DNA of 64,000 bases. Source: an uncultured Paracoccaceae bacterium. GTDB lineage: Bacteria > Pseudomonadota > Alphaproteobacteria > Rhodobacterales > Rhodobacteraceae. A program made the position numbers and the translations under genes. The DNA lies in the NCBI GenBank assembly GCA_937922155.1, contig CAKZVL010000084.1, positions 1 to 64,000 of the forward strand, given 5' to 3'. Under the pieces are notes generated by a model, which saw only the letters and a list, made by a program, of their open reading frames with translations, made no database searches and was not told where the DNA came from. Shown piece by piece: positions 56,087 to 64,000 of the stretch. The stretch's first letter is position 1. Each line of letters opens with the position of its first letter.

Positions 56087-57601
56087 ATGAGCAGAGGACC
56101 ATCAAGCGGGCGCAAAGGCCGTCACGCCAAACGGGCGGCCAAACCGATTGTCGACCCCTGCCCGCCCGGCCAACGCGGCGGCATGTATAAACCGCTGAGT
56201 GATAGCGACCTGACGCAAATCTATGACACCGCTCTGCGCCTGTTGGACACCTTGGGCATGGGTGAGGTGCCAGAACGGCTTGCCGCTGACCTGACTGCCG
56301 CGGGCGCGGTGCCGGGCGGTGATGGGCGCTTATGTTTCCCGCGCGACATGGTGAAACAGGCCATCGCGGCATCCGCCAAATCCTTTACCCTGCACGGGCG
56401 CGACCCTGCGCGGTCTATCACGGTCGGCGATAACCGCGTCCACTTCGGCACCGGCGGCGCGGCTGTGCAAACCTTGGACATGGACAGCGGCCTTTACCGC
56501 CCCTCTACCCTGACCGATCTGCACGATTTCACCCGGCTCCAAGATACGCTCGCCAATGTCAGCTGGTTCACCCGCTGCTGCATCGCCACCGACGTGCCTG
56601 ATAATTATGATCTGGATATCAACACAGCCTTCGCCCTGATCCGAAATACAACGAAGCCAACGGCAACCGCCTTTACCATCGCCGAACATGTGGCCCCGAT
56701 TGTCAAAATGCTCGATATCGCCGCCGGTGGTCCCGGCGCATTTGCGCAGCGCCCGTTCATGAAAACCCACATCAGCCCGGTGATATCGCCAATGCGCTAC
56801 GGCGAAGACGCGGTTGAGGTGGTTTATGAATGCATCGCCAACAACATCCCCATGTCCTGCATCACCGCCGCCCAAGCAGGCGCGACAGCCCCCGCGACGC
56901 TGGCAGGCTTCCTCGCGCAATCGCTGGCCGAAACGCTGGCAAGCCTCGTCATGGTCAATGTGCTGACGCCGGGTTTCCCGATGATCTTTTCCAACTGGCC
57001 CTTGGTGATTGACCTGCGCACAGGCGCGTTTTCCGGCGGCAGCGGCGAAACCGCCGTCCTCAACGCCGCCTCCGCACAGCTGTCCAACTGGCTCGGCCTG
57101 CCATCCGGCGTTGCCGCCTCCATGACGGACGCCAAGGCGATTGACGCGCAATACGGCATGGAAAAGGGCATAACCTCACTCGCCGCCGCCCTCGCCGGTG
57201 GAAACCTGATCTACGAAAGCTCAGGCATGACAGCCTCGCTCTTGGGCGCAAGTTTCGAAGCCTTCGTTCTGGATGACGAAATGCACTCGCACACCTATCG
57301 GGCCCTACGCGGGATCGAGGTAAGCAAAGAAAACCTCGGCTTTGACGCCATCTGCGAGGCGATCCTTGGCGAAGGGCACTTTTTGGGCGGTGCCCATACA
57401 ATCGCGGCCATGGAACGCGACTACTTCTATCCCACCCTCGCAGACCGCGACCAACCGCAAGCTTGGGCCGAAAATGGCGCCCAAGACGCGTGGCGCGTGG
57501 CACAAGAAAAGGCGCGAAACATCCTCAAAACCCATCGCCCGACCTATCTGTCCAACGAACAAGATCAGGCCATCCGCGCCGACTTCAACATTCTTGCGTA
57601 A
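56087..57601 (+). CDS. MttB-superfamily methyltransferase (non-pyrrolysine)
   Basis: 504 residues, a single uninterrupted frame with no internal TAG where the trimethylamine enzyme carries pyrrolysine. Family features include CITAAQAGATAPATLAGFLAQ and FGTGGAAVQTLDMDSG. Non-pyrrolysine members demethylate quaternary amines (glycine betaine, proline betaine and similar) onto corrinoid proteins. No corrinoid-protein gene is adjacent. Divergent from the DMGDH-like gene: together they could remove methyl groups in succession. Confidence 0.9.
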   Translation: MSRGPSSGRKGRHAKRAAKPIVDPCPPGQRGGMYKPLSDSDLTQIYDTALRLLDTLGMGEVPERLAADLTAAGAVPGGDGRLCFPRDMVKQAIAASAKSFTLHGRDPARSITVGDNRVHFGTGGAAVQTLDMDSGLYRPSTLTDLHDFTRLQDTLANVSWFTRCCIATDVPDNYDLDINTAFALIRNTTKPTATAFTIAEHVAPIVKMLDIAAGGPGAFAQRPFMKTHISPVISPMRYGEDAVEVVYECIANNIPMSCITAAQAGATAPATLAGFLAQSLAETLASLVMVNVLTPGFPMIFSNWPLVIDLRTGAFSGGSGETAVLNAASAQLSNWLGLPSGVAASMTDAKAIDAQYGMEKGITSLAAALAGGNLIYESSGMTASLLGASFEAFVLDDEMHSHTYRALRGIEVSKENLGFDAICEAILGEGHFLGGAHTIAAMERDYFYPTLADRDQPQAWAENGAQDAWRVAQEKARNILKTHRPTYLSNEQDQAIRADFNILA

Positions 57602-57712
57602 ACAACAACGTTACATGTCCCAGCCAAAACTTGAAATATGATCTCAGCCCTGTAAGGTTTTAAGTCTCTGGGAGGAGAGCACATCAAAGCCGCTGATCTA
57701 CATATAGAAAAA

Positions 57713-58633
57713 GTGCGCCAAACCGTCGGGACAAGCGCCGCCGCGCAATCTTGGCTGGCCGCGTCTTGGTGCCGCTCTGTGGTGCAACACGGGCTCGATC
57801 CGGGGCAAAAACAACGGTGCGAATACCTCTCCGCCAACGAAATCGCCCACCGCCAAGACGCGCTCGGTGGCATGGCCAGCCTTGCAAAGCCCCGCCTTGA
57901 TCAATTGTTCGCACTGGTCGGCAGCTCAGGCTGCGGCGTGGTCCTCTGCGATAAACAAGGAGTCATCATCGACCATCGCTATCAATCCGCCGACGCCCCG
58001 GTGTTCGAAGGTTGGGGCCTTGGCGCCGGTGCCGACTGGAGCGAGGCCGCCCAAGGCACCAACGGCATTGGCACCTGTCTTGTCGAACGCCGCGATGTCG
58101 TGATCCACCGCGATCAACACTTCATGGCCGGCAACATCGCGATGAGCTGTATAGACACCCCCGTTTACGGTGCCCAAGGGGATATCGTCGCAGCCCTTGA
58201 TGTGTCCTCCGCCCGCGTGGACCAGACCGAAGCGATGAACGGCATGATCGCCGAATTAGTCCGCCAAGCGGCCCGCAGCATCGAGGCCGACCATTTCAGA
58301 TCGACATTTGCATCCGCACGCATCCTCGTGATCGACGACCCGGCTGAAGGCGTGTCACTGCTCGCGGCCACCTCTGATGACATCGTTGTCGGGGCCACCC
58401 GCGCCGCACGTCGCGCCTTTGGCCTGCCCGCTGAAGGCGCGCTTAAAACAATTCCCGTCGGCGATCTGATCGGTCAGGACACAACGTCCAAGGGGTTTGC
58501 GCGCGGACAAAGGGCGGCTGTCATGCGGGCCTTGGTGCGTGCTGATCACAACGTCAGCCTTGCCGCGCGCGACCTTGGCGTGTCCCGCGCCACGCTCTAT
58601 CGGCGTATGAAAGAGTTGAAAATCAACAATTAG
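57713..58633 (+). CDS. GAF-domain regulator with Fis-type HTH (AcoR-like N-terminus)
   Basis: 306 residues from the GTG used here. An AcoR-like N-terminal segment (AASWCRSVVQHGLDP), a GAF sensor domain (residues about 60-180, with AAQGTNGIGTCLVERRDVVI) and a C-terminal Fis helix-turn-helix (RDLGVSRATLYRRMKEL); the sigma-54 AAA+ module is absent. The GTG at 57713 has no ribosome-binding site, while a strong GGAGGAG at 57671 stands five bases before an in-frame ATC at 57683 that would add 10 residues. It probably controls the coxSLM operon downstream or the MttB gene upstream. Confidence 0.88.
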   Translation: MRQTVGTSAAAQSWLAASWCRSVVQHGLDPGQKQRCEYLSANEIAHRQDALGGMASLAKPRLDQLFALVGSSGCGVVLCDKQGVIIDHRYQSADAPVFEGWGLGAGADWSEAAQGTNGIGTCLVERRDVVIHRDQHFMAGNIAMSCIDTPVYGAQGDIVAALDVSSARVDQTEAMNGMIAELVRQAARSIEADHFRSTFASARILVIDDPAEGVSLLAATSDDIVVGATRAARRAFGLPAEGALKTIPVGDLIGQDTTSKGFARGQRAAVMRALVRADHNVSLAARDLGVSRATLYRRMKELKINN

Positions 58634-58639
58634 ACCCGG

Positions 58640-58661
58640 CCTGTCTCAGTTTTGAAACAGG
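58640..58661. promoter_or_regulatory. inverted repeat between regulator and coxS (operator or hairpin)
   Basis: CCTGTCTCA-GTTT-TGAAACAGG, 9-base arms with one mismatch, six bases after the regulator stop and about 85 bases before the coxS start. It could be a binding site of the Fis-type regulator or a weak transcript end; no T-run follows. Confidence 0.5.
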
Positions 58662-58744
58662 GCGACCGCGCAAAATCGCACCGCTCACTTCACACCTGCC
58701 CTCATTCTTGCTGAACTACCCCAGCAGAGTTTTGGGAGGAACAG

Positions 58745-59227
58745 ATGCCAACAATTTCGATGAACGTGAATGGAATATCCGTCTCGGCCGAGGTTGAGAA
58801 CCGAACGGTTCTTTCAACGGCCCTGCGTGAGAATTTGGGAATGACCGGCACCCATGTGGGCTGCGACACCAGCCAATGCGGCGCCTGCGTCGTACACGTA
58901 AACGGCAAAGCAGTAAAATCTTGCACCATGTTCGCCGTCGAAGCAGACGGCGCAGAGGTCGCCACAATCGAAGGTCAGGCGCATTCCGATGGTTCGCTCA
59001 ACGTGATCCAACAAGCGTTTCAAGATCACCACGGGCTTCAGTGCGGATTTTGCACCCCCGGCATGATCATGACCGCCACCGCCCTTCTGCGGGACAACCC
59101 AAAGCCGACAGAAACCGAAATCCGCGATCACCTCGAAGGCAACATTTGCCGCTGTACCGGATACCAAGGCATCGTGAACGCAATCATGGCAGCGAGCGGA
59201 CAAAAACCCGCAATCGCCGCCGAATAA
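58745..59227 (+). CDS. CODH-like [2Fe-2S] (small) subunit, second set
   Basis: 160 residues. Ligands [10 protein letters not shown] with a further cysteine in AVKSC, then GFCTPG and ICRCTG. Strong GGGAGGA site before the ATG. First gene of the coxSLM set; close paralogue of the gene at 797-1282. Confidence 0.94.
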   Translation: MPTISMNVNGISVSAEVENRTVLSTALRENLGMTGTHVGCDTSQCGACVVHVNGKAVKSCTMFAVEADGAEVATIEGQAHSDGSLNVIQQAFQDHHGLQCGFCTPGMIMTATALLRDNPKPTETEIRDHLEGNICRCTGYQGIVNAIMAASGQKPAIAAE

Positions 59228-59240
59228 GGAGGATAGTGAT

Positions 59241-61610
59241 ATGGCAGCAGATGGTGGAATGGGTCACGCGACCAAACGCCGTGAAGACGTGCGCTTCCTT
59301 GTGGGACGGGGCAAGTATTGCGATGACTACGTGCCCGCCAAAACCAGCTATTGCGCCTTTGCGCGATCAACGGTGGCGAATGGCAAAATCAAAAGCATCA
59401 ACACAAAAGCCGCCGCTAAAATGCCCGGCGTTGTCGCTGTGTTTACCGGCGATGACTTTGTCGAAGTCGGCGGAAACCCCGCTGGTTGGCTGATCAACAG
59501 CCGCGACGGCGAACCGATGAAAGAACCAAAGCGCCCCGTGCTCGCCCATGGCAAAGTGCGCCACGTCGGCGACGCCTACGCTGCGGTCATCGCAGAAACC
59601 CGCGAACAAGCGCTAGACGCCGTTGAAGCGATTGAGGCTGATATTCAAGAACTGGACGCGGTGGTGAATATGGCCGACGCATTGGCCAACACCAAAACGC
59701 TTGTCCACGATGAAATCGGCACCAACCAATGTTTCGACTGGGGCTGGATCGAAGACAACCGTGCCGCTACAGATGAGGCGATCAAAAACGCGCCCCACGT
59801 CACAACCTTGGAACTGGTCAACAACCGCCTTGTGCCTAACGCCTTGGAACCACGCTGCTCTATCGGCGAATATGATCCCGGCACGGGCGACTATAAACTA
59901 ACAACAACCTCCCAAAACCCGCACCTGACGCGGCTTTTAATCTCTGCCTTCGTGATGGGCATCCCCGAAAACAAACTCACCGTTCACGCACCTGATGTCG
60001 GCGGCGGCTTCGGCTCCAAAATCTATCACTATGGCGAAGAAGCCCTCGTTCTGGCAGCCGCCAAAAAGCTGAACCGCCCGGTCAAATGGACCTCCACTCG
60101 GACAGAGGCATTTTTGTCCGACGCACACGGTCGTGACCACGTCACAAAAATCGAACTGGCCTGCGAAAAGGACGGCACCTTCATCGCCTTCCGCACCGAA
60201 ACCATGGCCAACGTCGGGGCGTATCTGTCGAACTTTTCAACCGCGACGCCTACATTCCTGCACGGCACTTTGATGGCAGGCAATTACACCGTCCCCAACG
60301 TCTATGTGAACGTAAAGGCCGTGTTCACCAACACCGCCCCCGTTGATGCCTATCGCGGCGCCGGACGGCCTGAGGCAACGTTCAGCCTAGAACGCGTCAT
60401 CGACAAAGCTGCGCGCGAGCTTGGCATCAACCCAATTGAAATCCGCCGCAAGAATTTCATCAAACCCGACCAATACCCCTACGCCTCTGCGGCCGGGCTG
60501 GAATATGACAGCGGCAATTACGACGCCCTTATGGACGGCTTGGAAAAGCTTGCGGATATTTCCGGGTTCGAGGCGCGCTGCAAAGAAAGCGCCAAAAACG
60601 GCAAGCTGCGCGGCCTTGGCATCAACAGCTATATCGAAGCCTGCGGCATCGCGCCGTCCAACCTCGTCGGGGTGCTTGGCTCTCGCGTTGGGCTTTATGA
60701 TGCAGCAACGGTGCGGGTAAATGCCACTGGCAACATCTCTGTCATGGTTGGCGCACACAGCCATGGACAAGGTCACGAAACGGCCTTTCCACAGATCGTC
60801 GCCGATATGTTGGGCGTTGACCCAATGTCGATTGAAATCGTCCACGGTGACACCTCAAAAATCCCGTTCGGCATGGGCACCTACGGCTCACGCAGCCTCG
60901 CAGTTTGCGGCTCTGCGGTGTTCCGCGCCACGGAAAAGATCATCGCCAAAGCTACGCTAATCGCAGCCCACATGATGGAAGACAAACCCGACAACGTCGA
61001 CTTCGACGCGGGCGAGTTTTCCGTCAAAGGCACCAATAAAAAGGTCAGCTTTGGCGAGGTCGCGCTCAAGGCGTACATCCCCCACGACTTCCCACTGGAA
61101 TCCATCGAACCGGGGCTAGAGGAAACCGCGTTCTATGATCCGGCCAACTTTACCTATCCCTCCGGCGCTTACGGGTGCGAGGTCGAGGTCGATCCAGAAA
61201 CCGGCAAGGTCGATATTTGCTCCATGGTGGCGATGGATGACTTTGGCACCGTGGTGAACCCGCTGATCGTGACCGGTCAGGTGCAAGGCGGCTTGGCCCA
61301 AGGCATCGGGCAAGCGCTGTTGGAACACGGTATCTATGACGAAAACGGGCAGCTTTTGTCAGGCTCATTCATGGATTACGCCATGCCACGGGCCGATGAT
61401 CTGCCCAACCTTGTCGTCGATCACAGCCACGCAACCACCTGCACCCACAACCCCATCGGGGCCAAAGGTTGCGGTGAAGCAGGCGCAATCGGCTCCCCTC
61501 CCACGGTGGTAAACGCCGTCGTCGACGCGCTCCAGCGCGGCGGTTTCGACGTTGAACACATCGACATGCCGGTATCCCCCGCGCGTGTCTGGGCCGCCAT
61601 GAACGAATGA
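59241..61610 (+). CDS. CODH-like molybdopterin (large) subunit, form II
   Basis: 789 residues, catalytic subunit of the molybdenum hydroxylase. Cofactor motif GGGFGSK at residues 254-260; AYRGAGR at 370-376 is the form II signature, not the AYxCSFR of proven CO dehydrogenases; the active-site glutamate is E746 in GCGEAGAIGSPP. So CO oxidation is not assured and another aldehyde or N-heterocycle may be the substrate. It lies 13 bases after coxS behind an AAGGAGG site and shares the operon with the FAD subunit. Confidence 0.93.
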   Translation: MAADGGMGHATKRREDVRFLVGRGKYCDDYVPAKTSYCAFARSTVANGKIKSINTKAAAKMPGVVAVFTGDDFVEVGGNPAGWLINSRDGEPMKEPKRPVLAHGKVRHVGDAYAAVIAETREQALDAVEAIEADIQELDAVVNMADALANTKTLVHDEIGTNQCFDWGWIEDNRAATDEAIKNAPHVTTLELVNNRLVPNALEPRCSIGEYDPGTGDYKLTTTSQNPHLTRLLISAFVMGIPENKLTVHAPDVGGGFGSKIYHYGEEALVLAAAKKLNRPVKWTSTRTEAFLSDAHGRDHVTKIELACEKDGTFIAFRTETMANVGAYLSNFSTATPTFLHGTLMAGNYTVPNVYVNVKAVFTNTAPVDAYRGAGRPEATFSLERVIDKAARELGINPIEIRRKNFIKPDQYPYASAAGLEYDSGNYDALMDGLEKLADISGFEARCKESAKNGKLRGLGINSYIEACGIAPSNLVGVLGSRVGLYDAATVRVNATGNISVMVGAHSHGQGHETAFPQIVADMLGVDPMSIEIVHGDTSKIPFGMGTYGSRSLAVCGSAVFRATEKIIAKATLIAAHMMEDKPDNVDFDAGEFSVKGTNKKVSFGEVALKAYIPHDFPLESIEPGLEETAFYDPANFTYPSGAYGCEVEVDPETGKVDICSMVAMDDFGTVVNPLIVTGQVQGGLAQGIGQALLEHGIYDENGQLLSGSFMDYAMPRADDLPNLVVDHSHATTCTHNPIGAKGCGEAGAIGSPPTVVNAVVDALQRGGFDVEHIDMPVSPARVWAAMNE

Positions 61611-61667
61611 TCCCGGATCGCGGCGGGGCAGCACACCTGCCCCCCCGTGACCGGAGAGGAGAGATAA

Positions 61668-62456
61668 ATGTATAACTTCGAATTCACCAAACCAAAAACG
61701 ATCAAAGACGCCGCCAAAGCTTTGGCCGCAGACGGCGCACAAGCCTTGGGCGGCGGGCAAACCCTGCTTCCAACGATGAAACAACGGCTCGCTATGCCCG
61801 AAACGCTGGTCAGCCTGACCGAGGTGGACGGCATGGTCGGCGTTGACAGTCGCGGCACAGGACTGACGATTGGCGGCGCAACAACACACGCACAAGTCGC
61901 CAGCGATGCTGCCGACGTCTATCCCGCGCTCGCCGGTTTGGCTGCAGGGATCGGCGACCCGGCTGTGCGCAATCGCGGCACCATCGGCGGATCACTGGCC
62001 AACAACGACCCTGCGGCTTGCTATCCAGCGGCGGCCCTCGCCTCTGGCGCAACGATCACCACCAACAAACGCGACATTCATGCCGTTGACTACTTTCAAG
62101 GCATGTTCGAAACCGCGCTGGCCGAGGATGAGATTATCACCGCAGTCCAGTTTCCCATCCCGCAAGCCGGCAACTACCAAAAGTTCGTGCAACCCGCCTC
62201 GCGCTTTGCGCTGGTCGGTGTCTTTGTCGCCAAAACCGCAGACGGCGTGCGTGTGGCCGTCACCGGCGCATCCGGCAGTGGCGTCTATCGCTGGACCGCG
62301 GCAGAAACCGCCCTCAACAGCGACTTTTCCGCCAAGGCGATTGAAGGTCTATCCGATGACCCAAGCGAGATGATCACCGACCTGCACGGCACCGCCGCTT
62401 ACCGCGCCCATCTGGTCGGCGTGCTGACACGGCGTGCGGTGACGGCAAGCAGATAA
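61668..62456 (+). CDS. CODH-like FAD-binding (medium) subunit, second set
   Basis: 262 residues. Same motifs as the copy at the left edge: AQALGGGQTLLPTMKQRLAM and IGDPAVRNRGTIGGSLAN. GGAGAGGAGA precedes the ATG. Last gene of the coxS-coxL-coxM set; a strong hairpin follows 64 bases after its stop. Confidence 0.93.
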   Translation: MYNFEFTKPKTIKDAAKALAADGAQALGGGQTLLPTMKQRLAMPETLVSLTEVDGMVGVDSRGTGLTIGGATTHAQVASDAADVYPALAGLAAGIGDPAVRNRGTIGGSLANNDPAACYPAAALASGATITTNKRDIHAVDYFQGMFETALAEDEIITAVQFPIPQAGNYQKFVQPASRFALVGVFVAKTADGVRVAVTGASGSGVYRWTAAETALNSDFSAKAIEGLSDDPSEMITDLHGTAAYRAHLVGVLTRRAVTASR

Positions 62457-62519
62457 GATGAGCGCCGCGTATTCGTAGCGGAATTGGGCACACACACTAG
62501 CCAAGACCGCGACGATCAT

Positions 62520-62545
62520 CGCCGACCCGTCACGACGGGTCGGCG
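62520..62545 (+). terminator. terminator-like hairpin after the cox operon
   Basis: CGCCGACCCGT-CACG-ACGGGTCGGCG, a perfect 11-base stem with a four-base loop, followed by GTTTGG. The T-run is short, but stem strength and position after the last gene of the set support transcript ending. Confidence 0.7.
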
Positions 62546-62663
62546 GTTTGGCATCTGTCGCAAGTGGTCGGTCCCTAACTACAACGTTGCCACCAGAAAC
62601 CGCCCAGAAATAAGCGATCCAATCGCCACCCCATGGGTCGGCTGACAGTCCGGCCTTGCGCCA

Positions 62664-63134
62664 TTAGTGTGCTCTGGTCACTGACGCAGCAAAGCAACCT
62701 GGTTTGGCATTGTGTAAGTGGGCATAAGCCACCTGATCATTTTCAAATGCGGTTGTGATCGCATCGGCAAGATCGTCCCCTTGCAAAATATCAGCATCAA
62801 TCATCATGTGGTCGCTATCAAACAGTCGTAACGAGATGACACGAGACCGCAAAACCTCTGGCACAACGCCGACAGGCAACTTGGCTTGCTGTGCTCCTTC
62901 TCGCACGAAGATTGCATGTGTCGCCCTATAAGGCGACTGTTCGGGTTGATGTGCATAATTTAATAGAATGACAGTTTCACCCACTTCAGCGTCAGCCATA
63001 CTTACGCGGCAGGGTGTACCCGGCTTAGACTGTACAATCTGACGACAAGCGTTCTTATCGACTAGTTCAGCGTCGGAGAGATCGAAAAGGTCTGCAAAAT
63101 CCTCAGCTGGTAGTGAATGAATTTGAAAACTCAT
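62664..63134 (-). CDS. DUF1203 domain protein
   Basis: 156 residues from the ATG at 63134, which has AAGGA nine bases upstream. The DUF1203 pattern is visible: ACRQIVQSKPGTPCRVSMAD near residue 35, GETVILLNYAHQPEQSPYRA in the middle and a C-terminal YAHLHNAKPGCFAASVTR-like end with conserved histidine and cysteine. Function of the family is unknown. It is convergent with the cox operon. Confidence 0.85.
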   Translation of the reverse strand: MSFQIHSLPAEDFADLFDLSDAELVDKNACRQIVQSKPGTPCRVSMADAEVGETVILLNYAHQPEQSPYRATHAIFVREGAQQAKLPVGVVPEVLRSRVISLRLFDSDHMMIDADILQGDDLADAITTAFENDQVAYAHLHNAKPGCFAASVTRAH

Positions 63135-63778
63135 GTTTCTAGTTCCTTCTTTGTTTGGAACGCAGATAGCGACATGCCTACACATCGAGCGACCCGATTC
63201 ATGCTCAATAACGAGAGCAGTCATTCACGCAAGGCGCAGCATTGGTCGAAGTGGACTAGGAGGCAACATCAACCCGCGCAAGCGCCACGATCCACTGCGC
63301 AGACGGAACTGCCGCCATACATCCCCACACCCAGACCGGAATCAAGCCAAATGCGCCGATCTGACCGCTGCTCGTCAAATGGGCTCAAGGCAGACGTCCC
63401 ATCCCCGCCAATCCCCCCAAACCAGCCGCGACACGCCTTAAGCTTTCCGAAACCACCACGCCGCAAATCACGCTCCCTTGGTTAACAAGTGGCCCCACGG
63501 CCCTGCCAGCGTAACCACATTTTAACCCTTTCCCGCGCAACACCACCGCGCGCTGGGTTAACCACGCTGTTTTGCCTGTTTCAGTGTACCAAGTGTGTAC
63601 AGCCTGTGCACAGGCTGTGATCCGGTTTTTCCCAATCTTAACAGTCACTAACCTGCGATTCCTCGCCCCACAGAACATCATTCCCTTCAGCCGAGCAACC
63701 GCGGCCAAAATGATGACTGAAATAGTGCCTTAATTATTGGAAATTTGAACCGCTCGCCCGCGTCGATGGCACCCCCCC
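63135..63778. other. 640 bases without a supported gene
   Basis: Several overlapping frames of 65-120 codons are open on both strands, but none has a ribosome-binding site together with a protein-like composition, and they rival one another. The stretch holds one striking perfect palindrome at 63599-63618 and several GGTTAACC-type sequences; it presumably contains the promoter of the DUF1203 gene and the end of the uxuA transcript. Nothing else is recognised. Confidence 0.6.
63599..63618. promoter_or_regulatory. perfect 20-base palindrome in non-coding DNA
   Basis: ACAGCCTGTGCACAGGCTGT reads the same on both strands without a spacer. It is about 160 bases downstream of the uxuA stop and 460 upstream of the DUF1203 start. 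Could be an operator dimer site or a cruciform; function unknown. Confidence 0.45.
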
Positions 63779-64000
63779 CTAACTAAGGGCGGCAATGACC
63801 CCACGCAGTTCAGCCAACCCGCGAAGCCGCCCGATCAGGGGATAGCCTGGTTGCTTTTCTACGTCCTTATCGCCCAGCAAATCGTGTCCATGATCAGGGC
63901 GAAACGGAATGACGATGCCCGTTCGCGCTTGCGCTTCTAGCAACTCATCAATCAAGGCGACCATGTCGGTGTCGCCGGTCAGATGTTCAGCTTCTTCAAA
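63779..64000 (-). CDS. uxuA: mannonate dehydratase, C-terminal part (5' end outside window)
   Basis: The last 73 residues are present. IPFRPDHGHDLLGD, PGYPLIGRLRGLAELRGV is the characteristic C-terminus of UxuA, which dehydrates D-mannonate to 2-keto-3-deoxygluconate in hexuronate breakdown; the histidine of DHGH is a metal ligand of the family. Together with the aspartate in the preceding GDTDMVALIDEL segment this supports the call. Confidence 0.9.
   Translation of the reverse strand, partial: FEEAEHLTGDTDMVALIDELLEAQARTGIVIPFRPDHGHDLLGDKDVEKQPGYPLIGRLRGLAELRGVIAALS

Noticed and set aside
58642-58659. TGTCTCA-GTTT-TGAAACA as a parS (ParB) site
   Set aside because: parS has arms separated by two bases (CG centre); here the centre is four bases and one arm has a mismatch. 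No parAB genes are near.
59241-61610. Naming as proven aerobic CO dehydrogenase (coxL form I)
   Set aside because: The active-site loop reads AYRGAGR (form II), not AYxCSFR.
63385-63708. Open frame of 107 codons on the minus strand in the non-coding stretch
   Set aside because: No ribosome-binding site, overlaps rival frames on the other strand, composition unlike a folded protein.
1-64000. CRISPR arrays, tRNA or rRNA genes, transposases, phage genes
   Set aside because: Gaps were read on both strands; no spaced direct-repeat array, no tRNA-like arm pattern and no mobile-element protein was seen.

Overview
The window reads as chromosomal DNA of a marine alphaproteobacterium, most likely a Rhodobacterales (Roseobacter-group) species. 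Supporting signs are the gene set pyrC-pyrE / dnaB-alr-mlaEF-radA-cvpA-purF / surE-pcm-nlpD / tatABC, a three-gene imuA-imuB-dnaE2 mutagenesis cassette behind a direct-repeat LexA box of the alphaproteobacterial GAAC-N7-GAAC type, carbon-monoxide-dehydrogenase-like molybdenum hydroxylases in two sets, and many methylamine/osmolyte type catabolic enzymes. No tRNA, rRNA, CRISPR array, prophage or insertion sequence was recognised, and coding density is very high.

Layout. 1-2343 (minus): FAD and [2Fe-2S] subunits of a CODH-like enzyme plus its XdhC/CoxI maturation factor. 2471-8769: glutaryl-CoA dehydrogenase, an uncharacterised family protein, pyrimidine synthesis (pyrC, pyrE) and the replicative helicase dnaB. 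8881-13795: tightly packed alr, mlaE, mlaF, a PqiA-like gene, radA, cvpA. 13792-18329: a soluble PAS chemoreceptor, an acyltransferase-3, purF and a small unknown. 18375-21862: an atypical SDR, surE, pcm and a degenerate LytM lipoprotein. 21880-28836: tatABC with a DUF815 ATPase, a WYL-type regulator with a probable operator, TauE/SafE, dusA, a glyoxalase-like protein and a THUMP methyltransferase.

28912-33350 is a divergent catabolic cluster: GntR regulator plus Gfo/Idh/MocA oxidoreductase on one strand; SsuD-like flavin monooxygenase, aldo/keto reductase and flavin reductase on the other. The three plus-strand genes are the enzyme set expected for oxidative desulfonation of a sulfosugar such as sulfoquinovose; this is inference. 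33880-39043 is a five-gene, overlapping operon (GNAT-like, ThiF/E1-like, 9-TM membrane protein, nitroreductase-like, glycerate 2-kinase) without an obvious described role. 39208-45259 is the SOS mutasome.

45283-57601 is an uptake and degradation region: a PotABCD-type ABC transporter, an Asp/Glu-racemase-like enzyme, an M24 metallopeptidase-like enzyme, a diaminopropionate-ammonia-lyase-like PLP enzyme, a dimethylglycine-dehydrogenase-like FAD/folate enzyme and, divergently, a non-pyrrolysine MttB-family methyltransferase. Together they suggest breakdown of an N-methylated, amino-acid-like compound, with resemblance to ectoine catabolism. 57713-62456 holds a GAF/Fis regulator followed by a form II CODH-like coxSLM set, closed by a strong hairpin. 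The right end holds a DUF1203 protein, about 640 bases without a convincing gene, and the 3' part of uxuA.

A recurrent intergenic element (core CGCCTCCGGCGGGAGTATTTT, often beside an A/T-rich palindrome) sits at the 3' ends of genes at six places.
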